A stretch of 64,000 nt of DNA from Phycisphaerae bacterium (GTDB taxonomy: Bacteria; Planctomycetota; Phycisphaerae; Sedimentisphaerales; Anaerohalosphaeraceae). Both the position numbers and the translations under genes were made by a program. The stretch lies in the NCBI GenBank assembly GCA_018052735.1, contig JAGPMT010000006.1, forward strand, positions 62,001-126,000. The letters are read 5' to 3'. Each line of letters begins with the position of its first letter. The first letter of the stretch is position 1. The notes beneath the pieces are model-generated. The model was given only the letters and a program-made list of their open reading frames with translations. It was not told the DNA's origin and made no database searches. Below, in pieces: positions 7,739 to 16,388 of this stretch.

Positions 7739-8848
7739 TTATGCTGTTAATGTGCCGTAAAGCTTTGAGTAAGCCATAATAATGAAAAAGGCAATCAAAA
7801 AAATTACGATAAGATAGATAACAAATGGAACTATTTTAGCAAGCATTGTGAAATGCCGCTGTGCATTTTCAGCGTGCATATTCCCCAGCCGATAAGCACT
7901 GTCATCCAGCTGGCCGGTTTCTTCTCCAACCTGCCAGATATTGATAAACTCAGCAGGAAGATACCGACTGAAGCCGTCGCTCATTTCCCGGCCTGCTTTT
8001 ACATTTTCATACGCACCGGTTAACCGGCTGCGGAGGACGCTATTGCCGATGGAATCTGCTGCCATCTTTGCACATTGCAGAATGGGCAGGCCTGCTTTAT
8101 ATGTAATTGCAAATATATTGCAATAGCGGCTAAGTGATAATTCTCTGACTGCTTTTCCGACAAGAGGAATTATCAGGATTATCTGATCCAGAATGCGGCG
8201 TAATAAACCCTGACGGGGTGTTAAATAGAAGACAGCCAGAATTGTCAATGCCGGAACATAAGCAAGAGCCAAAATAGCAAACATCCCCTCAAAAAAAATA
8301 CTCCAGTCCCACCCGCTGAGTGCAAAGGAGACAAAGGGGATAAGAACTGCCGCCGCGTGAATGTAGAAGACCGGCAGCAGAAGTCCGAAGCGGACTGTGT
8401 TTATCATCCTCTGGCGAAAGGCGTACCATTGAGAAAGGGCTTCAAACATTTCGGCGGTTTGGCCTGTTTCGTCTCCGACTCGAATCAGGGCTATGTCCAA
8501 AGGGGCAAAATCCTTGTTGTGCTTTTCGAATGCATCGGCCAGCGCTGTGCCGCCGGCAACATCCTGCTCTATACACGAAAACAAACGCCCGTATTTGCCC
8601 GTGCTATGTCCCAGCCGCAAAGCACGAACAATAGGAACTCCCGCATTCAGCATCACGGAAAGATTATGATATATCTGAATTCGCTTGTCGGCCATAAATC
8701 TCTTGCTGCATCCTGAACGAGATTGAAATACCTTCAGAAAGCCTGTTGCACCTTTTTGCTTTTGTTTTCGTCTGGATCCGGCGAAATGCCTTTGGGGATA
8801 ATAACAGCCGGATGAAAACGCCAAGCTACATCTCCAGTGAGCCGGCAA
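7739..8848 (-). CDS. Type II secretion / type IV pilus F-family inner-membrane protein (GspF/PilC-like)
   Basis: GspF/PilC proteins anchor the assembly ATPase in the inner membrane of pilus and type II secretion machines. Two repeated helical T2SSF domains are visible. The first is 'IQIYHNLSVMLNAGVPIVRALRLG ... ALIRVGDETGQTAEMFEALSQWY'; the second is 'LSRYCNIFAITYKAGLPILQCAKMAADSIGN ... NIWQVGEETGQLDDSAYRLG'. Hydrophobic segments separate them and close the C-terminus. The open frame begins at TTG 8848, overlapping the preceding gene by 23 bases. The first 51 residues are basic and not family-like, and ATG 8695 (MADKRIQIYHNLS) is an alternative start with a weak ribosome site. No ATPase or prepilin gene is adjacent. 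Confidence 0.85.
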   Translation of the reverse strand: MPAHWRCSLAFSSGCYYPQRHFAGSRRKQKQKGATGFLKVFQSRSGCSKRFMADKRIQIYHNLSVMLNAGVPIVRALRLGHSTGKYGRLFSCIEQDVAGGTALADAFEKHNKDFAPLDIALIRVGDETGQTAEMFEALSQWYAFRQRMINTVRFGLLLPVFYIHAAAVLIPFVSFALSGWDWSIFFEGMFAILALAYVPALTILAVFYLTPRQGLLRRILDQIILIIPLVGKAVRELSLSRYCNIFAITYKAGLPILQCAKMAADSIGNSVLRSRLTGAYENVKAGREMSDGFSRYLPAEFINIWQVGEETGQLDDSAYRLGNMHAENAQRHFTMLAKIVPFVIYLIVIFLIAFFIIMAYSKLYGTLTA

Positions 8849-9635
8849 AATAGCTTAATTCCTGAACCGTTACCATCACTCCAGTGCATTCAAGCAGGGG
8901 ACCGGTGATGGTTTCAACACGCCGTATCACTTCGTTGGTTAGGCTGTGCTCAACAACCGCCACAACCACTTTGCATACTGCTTTGCCGTTTTTGGAAAAA
9001 TCCGCATACAATGAGGTTTTCGACAGATAGGAACGGGTCGGTTTGGCATCCATTACAGTCAGCAGGATATCATCCAGCCCGGCAAGCTTTTCGAGAATGC
9101 TGCGAAAGATTTTTTCATTCTGAACAAAGATATGAATCTGGCAGCGTACAACAGGAAGCTGCTCGGCAAGGTCATCTCTGGCAGACTCAAACAGGACAGC
9201 TTTTACCTCGTCGGCTGATTTAGCCTCGACCAATTTCTCCACCACAGAATCATCCTGAAGCATGCGGGAAACCATCGAAAGCAGACGGATATGACGGTCG
9301 CTCTGTTCGTGCGGGGCAATAATAAAGACAATTAGATGAACCTTCTGGCCGTCTTCCGATTCGAATTCGATTCCCTGCGGACTGGTCAGTACCCCTACTA
9401 CAAAATCCCTCAGGCCCGGCAGACGGCAATGGGGGATTGCAATACCGCGGCCGAAGGCGGTTGTGCCGAGGGTTTCCCGCTCCTGAAGGGCTTCGAGAAT
9501 GGTTTCTTCCGATACAGATTTCAAGAGCCTGCATTTTTTCGCCAGAGATGCAATTTCACATAAAGCCATTGCTTTGTCATCAACCGCAGAGCCGGCTTGG
9601 ATACATTCGTACCGCAGCACATCCGTCAACTTCAT
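8826..9635 (-). CDS. PTS EIIA type-2 domain protein with C-terminal PII-like region
   Basis: Residues about 1-150 form an EIIA(Fru/Ntr)-type domain. It has the phosphoacceptor His in 'GRGIAIPHCRLPGL' (about residue 69) and the following 'LIVFIIAPHEQSDRHIRLLSMVSRML', as in PtsN and FruA EIIA. Residues about 160-269 are a second domain with alternating hydrophobic strands (CQIHIFVQ..., VCKVVVAVVEHSLTNEVIRRVETITG..., GVMVTVQELSYF), suggesting a PII/ACT-like alpha-beta fold. No HPr, EI or sugar permease lies nearby, so a regulatory role is more likely than sugar uptake. It precedes the F-family secretion gene with a short overlap. Confidence 0.83.
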   Translation of the reverse strand: MKLTDVLRYECIQAGSAVDDKAMALCEIASLAKKCRLLKSVSEETILEALQERETLGTTAFGRGIAIPHCRLPGLRDFVVGVLTSPQGIEFESEDGQKVHLIVFIIAPHEQSDRHIRLLSMVSRMLQDDSVVEKLVEAKSADEVKAVLFESARDDLAEQLPVVRCQIHIFVQNEKIFRSILEKLAGLDDILLTVMDAKPTRSYLSKTSLYADFSKNGKAVCKVVVAVVEHSLTNEVIRRVETITGPLLECTGVMVTVQELSYFAGSLEM

Positions 9636-9699
9636 AGCCCAACCCTAATCCGAAGAATCTATATATGTTTTTTAAACAAGGTAACCGCCAACGAGCTGA

Positions 9700-12567
9700 T
9701 TAGCAAGCATTTTCCTGCCATATCCGGCACAGAATTTTAATCGGATGCATCGCCGGTTTTCCCGAAAGATGCTCAATCTGCATTCCGCAGGCGGCGCATT
9801 CCGTCAGGATAATATCAGCACCGGCAGCCGAAATGGCTTCGGCCAGAGGTCTGCCGACAGAAATCGAAAGATCGCGATGCTTTTTCTGCATTCCGGCGGT
9901 ACCAGCCAGCCCGCAGCATCCGGCGTTGAGATCGACTGCATTTACACCGAACTTGTTGAGGAGCTTCAGAGCGGCTGAAGTGCTTTTCAATGCCTTGAGA
10001 TGACAGGGGGCATGGTACGCAAACTTTTTCCCTGCCCAGCCGGAGATATTCTTGTTTTCCGGGACTGCCCTTTTATTGCGACACCATATATCCTCAATGT
10101 AAGACGTCAGCTCCACTGTATTCCGGGCAATCTGTGCAGCAGCTTCTGTATTGAGAATTAACCGCATCTCTTCCTTCAGGCACAGCGCAGCACTGGGTTC
10201 GGAACAAACGATTTTATACCCCTGCTGAACATAGGGCAAAAGCTGCCGGACATTATATTCCAAATCTTTGCGGGCGGTTTTGAGGTTGCCGTACACATAT
10301 GCCGGCAGCGGCGCTGGACGCTGGGGGGGAACAGCCGTCTGGATGCCTAATTTGTTCAGAACATCCAATACTGCAAAGCCAAGTTCGTGGTCGTTCCAGT
10401 TGGCAAAACTGTCCACAAAATAAACTGCCTTGTCTATCGGCTCAGCAAGCGGCGGCTGTTTCTGAAGATGCCGACGGGCTTTTCGGATAAAACTGCCATG
10501 CTCAAAATGCGGAAATCGCCGGTTTCGGTCAAGTCCGATGAGCTTTTCCAGAAGCCATCGGACCCCACCCAGCGACAACACCCTATTGCTCAGAGGCGAA
10601 AAGGCAGAGGCAAGCATGCTCAGCCGCCGATTATTGGAAAGGACTGTTTCGGCTGCTGAAAAACCGGTTTGGCGGGCCAATTGGGTACGGGCTTCAATGA
10701 CCAGTTTTGATACATCTACCCCCGCCGGACAATCAATAGAACACATTTTGCAATTGATACACAAGCTCAGCATATCCTTGAGGGCAGCAGCTTCCAGCGG
10801 CTGGCGTGCCATCCAAGCAGCAATCAGATTAGCTTTGGCACGGCTGGAAGCCAGTTCATCATCCAGCCCCCGAAAAACCGGACACATTCTGGAGCCGGCC
10901 GTGCGGGCCAGACAAACACCGCAGCCATTGCATTGTTCGACTTCATAACGGTATTCCTGAGGCTTAAAGAATAATTGGGTTTGAAAATCCTCCGCTGCTT
11001 TAAGGGCCGGCGCCCGGAGATTTTTGATCATAACATCGGGGTCATCGGACAGGATTTTGCCGGGATTCATCAGGCCCGCGGGATCAAAAATGCGTTTGAT
11101 CTGTCGGAGAAGCTGACAATAATCCTTTCCATACTGGCCTTCGAGAAAAGCGGCCCGCAGCAGGCCGTCGCCGTGTTCCCCGCTGATTGAGCCGCCTAGC
11201 GACCAAGCCAGTGCAAATACCTCCTCGGCAATACGACGCATTCTTTCGATTTCCTCTGGGCGGCTCAGGTCCAGATAGGGACGAATATGCAGCTCCCCAT
11301 CCCCCGCATGGCCGTAGAATGCCATAGGGATATCATACCGCCGGCCGATTTCCTGAAGCCCTAAGATGTATTTCTCCAGATGATGGTAATCTACGGAGAC
11401 ATCCTCAATAAATGCCACCGGATGGGATGGTCCTTTTTGCCGGTTGAGCAGCGGAACAGCATCCTTGCGTGACTTCCACAAAAAGGCCTGCCGATCAGGC
11501 TCAAGAACCTTCATGGCGTCAGCAGCCAGAGTTCCAACAGCAGAAATTGTATGCTCAATCTTGACCGACACCTCGCCGGCTGCATCTCCGACATGCTCTA
11601 CCAGCAGAGCCGCCGCACAGCCGGCCGGCAGCACATCCCGGTATCGCGGCAGGGCCTGCCGAGCCATATCCATCAGGGTGCGGTCCATGAGTTCACAGGC
11701 AGCCGCACCGGAACGGACAATAATCGGAACAGCTCGAGCCATTGCCTCCATTGAAGCAAACTCGAACTGAATCAATCCGACAGCAGCGGGAACAGGTACC
11801 GTGCGCAGGGTTACTTCCGTAAACACCCCCAATGTACCTTCAGAACCAACCATCAGCCGAGCCAAGTTCAGCCTTCCGTTCTGGACAACATTAACAAGCG
11901 TATAGCCGCACCGGTTGCGCTTGGTGGCCGGCTGGGCTTTGTCTATAAGCTCACGGCTGGGGCCAAGAACTTCAGCGCATGCGGAGGCCAGTTTCGCAAC
12001 TGGCGCTGGAGCCGATTCAGGGCAAATACAGCTGGACAGCGTTACAGGAGTTCCATCGGCCAGAACAACGCGAACAGAGTCCACATAATCAGCAATATAG
12101 CCGTATTGCAGAGAATGAGCACCGGTGGCATTGTTGGCAACAACACCCCCCATAACCGCCCTATTGGAACTGGATGGATCCGGCCCGATTTTGCGGCCGA
12201 AAGAAACCAGATGAGCATTCAGTTTATCGAGAACAACACCGGGCTGAACCCGCACCCACGAGCCGTCCGGAGCAGTATCAACAATAGCGTTCATAAAGCG
12301 GCGGCAGTCAATCACAATGCCGCTGGTCAGTGATTCTCCGGCCAGCCCGCTGCCGGCTCCGCGCGGAGCAACCGGAATCTGATTGGCGGCTGCATAGGAG
12401 ACAACGGCAATGATATCCTGCTCATCCCGGGGCGACACCACACACTGCGGCAGAATGTGGTAGATGCTGGCATCGGTACTGAAGGCCGTCCGAGTGCACA
12501 GATCAATTCTGACAGTCCCTTTAATTAGACCCGCAAGTTCCGCTCCAATGGTTTCAGCAGTTTTCAT
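9700..12567 (-). CDS. FAD/Fe-S oxidoreductase (YdiJ-type 2-hydroxyacid dehydrogenase)
   Basis: A 955-residue fusion. The N-terminal FAD-binding type 4 domain (about 40-230) has 'PVAPRGAGSGLAGESLTSGIVID' and 'NATGAHSLQYG'. A GlcD/DLD-type oxidase C-terminal domain follows, with 'YGHAGDGELHIRP' and 'SGEHGDG'. Next come two 4Fe-4S motifs (CNGCGVCLARTAGSRMCP and CINCKMCSIDCPAGVD), and last a cysteine-rich CCG-type domain with HAPCHLKAL, CCGLAGTAGM and TECAACGMQ. The order matches E. coli YdiJ (D-2-hydroxyglutarate dehydrogenase) and fused D-lactate dehydrogenases. It oxidises a 2-hydroxyacid and passes electrons to the Fe-S chain; the exact substrate is unknown. ATG 12567 is chosen; a TTG six codons earlier is possible. 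Confidence 0.9.
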   Translation of the reverse strand: MKTAETIGAELAGLIKGTVRIDLCTRTAFSTDASIYHILPQCVVSPRDEQDIIAVVSYAAANQIPVAPRGAGSGLAGESLTSGIVIDCRRFMNAIVDTAPDGSWVRVQPGVVLDKLNAHLVSFGRKIGPDPSSSNRAVMGGVVANNATGAHSLQYGYIADYVDSVRVVLADGTPVTLSSCICPESAPAPVAKLASACAEVLGPSRELIDKAQPATKRNRCGYTLVNVVQNGRLNLARLMVGSEGTLGVFTEVTLRTVPVPAAVGLIQFEFASMEAMARAVPIIVRSGAAACELMDRTLMDMARQALPRYRDVLPAGCAAALLVEHVGDAAGEVSVKIEHTISAVGTLAADAMKVLEPDRQAFLWKSRKDAVPLLNRQKGPSHPVAFIEDVSVDYHHLEKYILGLQEIGRRYDIPMAFYGHAGDGELHIRPYLDLSRPEEIERMRRIAEEVFALAWSLGGSISGEHGDGLLRAAFLEGQYGKDYCQLLRQIKRIFDPAGLMNPGKILSDDPDVMIKNLRAPALKAAEDFQTQLFFKPQEYRYEVEQCNGCGVCLARTAGSRMCPVFRGLDDELASSRAKANLIAAWMARQPLEAAALKDMLSLCINCKMCSIDCPAGVDVSKLVIEARTQLARQTGFSAAETVLSNNRRLSMLASAFSPLSNRVLSLGGVRWLLEKLIGLDRNRRFPHFEHGSFIRKARRHLQKQPPLAEPIDKAVYFVDSFANWNDHELGFAVLDVLNKLGIQTAVPPQRPAPLPAYVYGNLKTARKDLEYNVRQLLPYVQQGYKIVCSEPSAALCLKEEMRLILNTEAAAQIARNTVELTSYIEDIWCRNKRAVPENKNISGWAGKKFAYHAPCHLKALKSTSAALKLLNKFGVNAVDLNAGCCGLAGTAGMQKKHRDLSISVGRPLAEAISAAGADIILTECAACGMQIEHLSGKPAMHPIKILCRIWQENAC

Positions 12568-12629
12568 TTGCTTGTTTCGGCTCAATTGTTGGCTGGTTAT
12601 GAGTTTTAAATCGCCTTTCCATTCTGCGC

Positions 12630-12656
12630 AAAAAAATCCCGGTTTTCAACCGGGAT
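12630..12656 (-). terminator. Intrinsic terminator of the coiled-coil lipoprotein gene
   Basis: Perfect 9-bp stem (12636-12644 with 12648-12656, loop of three), followed on the minus strand by seven T (12630-12636). It separates the lipoprotein gene from the dehydrogenase gene. Confidence 0.88.
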
Positions 12657-12688
12657 AGAAACCAATCGGTCATTCCGCAGTCTGCTCA

Positions 12689-14434
12689 TTAAAAGAGTGA
12701 ATTCGGCTCGCCGGGACCCCCTGCCGCAGGGACAGGTTCTTTGAAACCGCGTTCTTTGGCGGCCAGCATTTCCTGTTTAAGCGGTTCGAGAGCATCGGCC
12801 ATCTGCTGGCCGTATTGAGTAATCAGGGCGTCAATTTGAGGAAGAGCTTCGTTGACGGCCGCTTCCTGCTGGCTGATGGGCAGCCGTTTCCAAGCAGACA
12901 ATTCCTGCCGCTTTCCCTCGATGAAAACTTCCATATTTAACGGCATTGACGGCAGGTAATTGAGGCCCTCACTTTCGATGATCTTAAGCACTTCGGACTG
13001 CGTAAAGCAGACTCCTTTTTCAGTCCCTTTTTGAATCAGTGCCATCATCGCCGTTTCTGCAGCATTGGCCAAATCAAAGTCTTGGCATAAATCGGCGAAT
13101 TTCATTTTGTCATGGGAAGCAATCACCAGCGATTTCAGCAGACTGCATTCGGCTTCAGATCCAAAACGCGATGCTTGTGCCAGGGCTTTCTCATAGTTTT
13201 CAATTGCCCGGTCATAAAGTGCCAATATCTTCTGTTTTACTTCCGGCTGAACCTGAAGCGGCAGCGACAGCCGACTCTGCAGTACGCCGGCAAAGTTGGG
13301 ATCTGCGGTTTCTGTCATGTTCTGGAGCCGGCGAGCCAGATCGAGCTGAATTTTTACAGGGGCTTCGCCGGCGAGGGCAGCACGATGAGTACTTTCGGCC
13401 AGTCCTATTGCAGCAGAAAACTGTGCATCATTTGAATGAATCTTTTCAAATTCCGCTGAGGCCTCTTCAAAAATCGCCGCCGTTCGATCGGCTGTCTCCT
13501 GATAGGCTGAAAAGTCGTTTTTTAATTTATCGGCCAAAGCCGTCAAAGACTGCTGATAAACAGCAATCTCCCGTTCAATATCTGCCATCTGCTGTTTGAG
13601 CGAGACGCGTGCTTCGGATGCCTCTATTGCTGCAGCCTTTTGGCCGACTTGCTCAATGCTCTGTTTGATGCCGTCAATCCGGACCTGCACCAGAACCGTA
13701 TCGGCATCCAGATTTTTTATTGCATTTTCGGCTGCTTGTGCCTGAACATAAAAATCTTTCCGCTGCAGCAAGACGGCATAGGCCTGCTGCTGGAGCGACA
13801 GCTTCTCATCGCCGCGAGCCATTTCAGCCTTGCGCAGCAGGGCATCGGCCTGCGCCTGCTGCTCATTCAGTGCCGCCTGGACTTTATTCTTTTCTTCCTG
13901 AAGCTTCTGCTTTTGAGAAAGCAGCTGGCTCAACTGTTCATTGGCCTGTTCCAGCTGCGCCTGCAGTCCGGGACGTTCAGCGTCACCGACAAGCAGTTTT
14001 TTCAGCTCGGCAACTTCTAAATCCCCGCCGGCCAAAAGCCCCTCGATACGTTTTTTCTCAAGGAGCAGCTGCTCCAAACGCCGAAGGGTTTTTCGAATGT
14101 TGTCTGCACATTGATTTAAAGGCAGCGTTTTCAGACCCAAGTCAGACTGCATCTGCCGCCCATTTGCCAAAGCTATTGTTCCACTGGCCAACAGTGCTGC
14201 ATCCTGAGTCAGTCCGCCGGTGCGATTCTGCACCAAAGCCGCCATTACCTTCTGCTGAGCTGCTGGGTAATCCTTTTCTGTAGCCGATACTCGAACCGCT
14301 TCCGCCGTCTGCTTGCGGACAGCTTTGGCGGCTTTTGTCTCCGGATTGTCCCTGCAGCCGGCAACTGCAAACAGAATGATTCCAAGACCTGTCAACAGGC
14401 GATATGTAATATACGTATCGTTTCGCTCTTGCAC
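12689..14434 (-). CDS. Coiled-coil lipoprotein of unknown function
   Basis: About 581 residues. A signal sequence (LLTGLGIILFAVAGC) ends in a lipobox Cys near residue 27, so it is probably a lipoprotein. Residues about 110-330 are strongly coiled-coil (LRRLEQLLLEKKRIEGLL..., QLEQANEQLSQLLSQKQKLQEEKNKVQAALNEQQAQAD...). The C-terminal third is helical and resembles TPR-like packing (AIENYEKALAQASRFGSEAEC). An envelope spacer or scaffold role is possible, but no family is recognised. AAGGAG is seven bases before the GTG at 14434 but only one base before the ATG at 14440, so GTG is preferred. It has its own promoter and terminator. Confidence 0.8.
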   Translation of the reverse strand: MQERNDTYITYRLLTGLGIILFAVAGCRDNPETKAAKAVRKQTAEAVRVSATEKDYPAAQQKVMAALVQNRTGGLTQDAALLASGTIALANGRQMQSDLGLKTLPLNQCADNIRKTLRRLEQLLLEKKRIEGLLAGGDLEVAELKKLLVGDAERPGLQAQLEQANEQLSQLLSQKQKLQEEKNKVQAALNEQQAQADALLRKAEMARGDEKLSLQQQAYAVLLQRKDFYVQAQAAENAIKNLDADTVLVQVRIDGIKQSIEQVGQKAAAIEASEARVSLKQQMADIEREIAVYQQSLTALADKLKNDFSAYQETADRTAAIFEEASAEFEKIHSNDAQFSAAIGLAESTHRAALAGEAPVKIQLDLARRLQNMTETADPNFAGVLQSRLSLPLQVQPEVKQKILALYDRAIENYEKALAQASRFGSEAECSLLKSLVIASHDKMKFADLCQDFDLANAAETAMMALIQKGTEKGVCFTQSEVLKIIESEGLNYLPSMPLNMEVFIEGKRQELSAWKRLPISQQEAAVNEALPQIDALITQYGQQMADALEPLKQEMLAAKERGFKEPVPAAGGPGEPNSLF

Positions 14435-14463
14435 CAGCATACTCCTTAATTACGAGTCTATTA

Positions 14464-14500
14464 TGGGCATATCGTACCGGCTTATCGAGGTTTCTGTCAA
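14464..14500 (-). promoter_or_regulatory. Promoter of the coiled-coil lipoprotein gene
   Basis: On the minus strand, TTGACA (14495-14500) and TACGAT (14471-14476) are separated by 18 bases. The leader would be about 30 bases. The rest of 14501-14725 shows nothing else. Confidence 0.6.
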
Positions 14501-14725
14501 GGATTTTATCAAATGCAAAAATATACCGGTGATTACTGAATATCAATCATCGGCAAAAGGCAGACTGCACCCGTTTGTTCCTTGAGATACAAAAGCAAAC
14601 TTCCGACGAAGTTGTGCGGAGGACTGTTTTGCAGAACAAGATTCTCGATATCACTTGTCTTTTTGTGTTTCATTTTCTTGGCTGTTACACCGGTTTGCCC
14701 GATTTGCCGAAAATATGCTGCGATT

Positions 14726-15856
14726 TCAAGGCGAACAGCTCTTTTCCCAGACAGCTATTTCTTCAAGCCGGCGGATAATATCCAGATGCTGGGTGCAAGC
14801 CGATTCACACCTGCCGCACCGCACACAGTCCTCGGCACCAGCTGGACGGTCGGCCAGCATTCCCCATTCGTACTGCTCTTTGAGCAGCTCAATCATTTTG
14901 TCATCAGACCGTTTATCAAGCAGCTTGTAATTGTAATATTGCATGTAGTTGGAAATAGGGATATTGCGCGGGCAGTATTCCATACAGTAACCGCAGCCGG
15001 TACAGAGATTGTCCATACTGCAGGTCAGCCGCCGGCGGATACGCTCTATATCCTCTTGGCTGAACAGTTCCGCGCTGTCGACTATCCTGCAAGCCGTATC
15101 AATATGCTCCCGCAGAGTAAAACCAACCAGTGTTACTGTTATCTGAGGACAGCTGATACAGAACCGCAGGGCCGCTTCGGTAGGAGTTTCACCGGGACCT
15201 GCTAAAAAACCTAACTGCTCGTGATGCCGGGGGATAATCCCCCCTGCCAGAGGATTCATTGCTGCAACTCCCAAGCCGAGCTCACTGGCGGCTTGGACAC
15301 CTTGCCAGCGGTACATAAAATTGAGGATATTGACGCCCAGAAGAACCCCTTCGAACTCCATTTTTCCCAAAAGGCGCTGAACATCTGGACCGCGGAGATG
15401 CGTAGAAACGACCAAATGACGGATTTTGCCCTGCTGAAGGCATTTGAGAAGCCCTTCATATTGTCCGCCGGGCCTTGTCGCCAGTTCATATTCTTTCCAG
15501 CGGCGAATGCACCAGACGTAATAAAAATCAATATAGTCCGTGCGGAGACGCTTCAGGGATTTTTCGACTGCTTCCTGTGCTTTGGCGGCCGTGGGGCAGT
15601 TTTCGGGCATTCCTTTGGTAGAGACATAAAATGCACTGCGTCGAGAAGCCATTTGCCCAATGGCAAGCCCGAAAATATCCTCGCTCTGGTCATCGCAGTA
15701 GCCCGGAGCAGTATCCAGCCAGTTAATGCCCTTATCCACTGCATAGCGCAGGAGGGCGGCGTTTTCTTCCTTTGAGCGTGCGGTATCAAACCGCATGCCG
15801 CCGAAGCCAACTGCACTGACGTTCAAGCCGGTTTTCCCATAGGTTTTGTATATCAT
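14726..15856 (-). CDS. Aldo/keto reductase with two C-terminal 4Fe-4S clusters
   Basis: 376 residues. The N-terminal TIM-barrel of the aldo/keto reductase superfamily (about 1-270) shows 'VSAVGFGGMRF', 'GINWLDTAPGYCDDQSEDIFG' (Asp and Tyr of the catalytic set) and 'YVSTKGMPE' (Lys). A ferredoxin-like tail has two clusters: CTGCGYCMEYCP (about 288) and CVRCGRCESACT (about 345). This architecture is frequent in anaerobes and suggests electron exchange with ferredoxin instead of, or as well as, NADPH. The substrate is unknown. It stands alone, upstream on the minus strand of the coiled-coil lipoprotein gene and divergent from tRNA-Pro. Confidence 0.9.
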   Translation of the reverse strand: MIYKTYGKTGLNVSAVGFGGMRFDTARSKEENAALLRYAVDKGINWLDTAPGYCDDQSEDIFGLAIGQMASRRSAFYVSTKGMPENCPTAAKAQEAVEKSLKRLRTDYIDFYYVWCIRRWKEYELATRPGGQYEGLLKCLQQGKIRHLVVSTHLRGPDVQRLLGKMEFEGVLLGVNILNFMYRWQGVQAASELGLGVAAMNPLAGGIIPRHHEQLGFLAGPGETPTEAALRFCISCPQITVTLVGFTLREHIDTACRIVDSAELFSQEDIERIRRRLTCSMDNLCTGCGYCMEYCPRNIPISNYMQYYNYKLLDKRSDDKMIELLKEQYEWGMLADRPAGAEDCVRCGRCESACTQHLDIIRRLEEIAVWEKSCSP

Positions 15857-15980
15857 TGTCTTTGGCCTCTTTTTCCTTTGGCAGGCATTATAAATCTCAA
15901 AACTGGGTATTTCAAATCTTTTTCAGCCCCTCGGTACCGCAAGAGCAGGCGTTGGTCTTGGGAAAATCCAAAGAAAATCG

Positions 15981-16009
15981 TTGTCTATTTTCTATTAAGG
16001 TGTTATATT
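15981..16009 (+). promoter_or_regulatory. Promoter of tRNA-Pro
   Basis: TTGTCT (15981-15986) and TATATT (16004-16009) with a 17-base spacer. The tRNA begins ten bases later, which fits a short 5' leader. Confidence 0.75.
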
Positions 16010-16018
16010 GGCATCGAA

Positions 16019-16093
16019 CGGGGCGTAGCTCAGGTTGGCTAGAGTGCTTGACTGGGGGTCAAGAGGTCGCTGGTTCAAGTCCAGTCGCCCCGA
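16019..16093 (+). tRNA. tRNA-Pro (anticodon GGG)
   Basis: A complete cloverleaf can be folded. The acceptor stem CGGGGCG pairs with CGCCCCG, with discriminator A16093. The anticodon stem CTTGA/TCAAG encloses the loop CTGGGGG, giving anticodon GGG. The T arm is GCTGG-TTCAAGT-CCAGT. The 3' CCA is not encoded (CTG follows). GGG reads CCC and CCU proline codons. Confidence 0.95.
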
Positions 16094-16273
16094 CTGTCTT
16101 TCAGCAGGTAAATGCGGGGCATATTTGCCCGCTCTTGGCTGGTCCTGAGGGCTGCAGGATTATTGATAATTGCCGGCAATTCAAACGAAGGGCCGTCGTC
16201 TCGGTTAATTCTTCAGATTATCCGTCTATTTACCGGCCTGTTTTTCACAGACCAAGTTCCCTGTACTCCTGTT

Positions 16274-16319
16274 AAAAAAACACTTGTGCCGCATCGACTG
16301 TTCATGCAGCACAAGTGTT
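16274..16319 (-). terminator. Intrinsic terminator of the pilMN operon
   Basis: Perfect 11-bp stem (16279-16289 with 16309-16319), loop of 19, followed on the minus strand by a run of seven T (16274-16280). It lies about 70 bases past the last gene of the operon. Nothing else is seen in 16094-16273. Confidence 0.82.
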
Positions 16320-16388
16320 CCTGCGGGCAGTTGTAATTTCTTATAATAGAAGCCGGATCGCGGCACCTTGATATGCAGCTGACTGCAT

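Noticed and set aside
16094-16273. Possible structured RNA after tRNA-Pro (GCGGG/CCCGC hairpin)
   Set aside because: No T run follows and no match to SRP, 6S or tmRNA features was seen.
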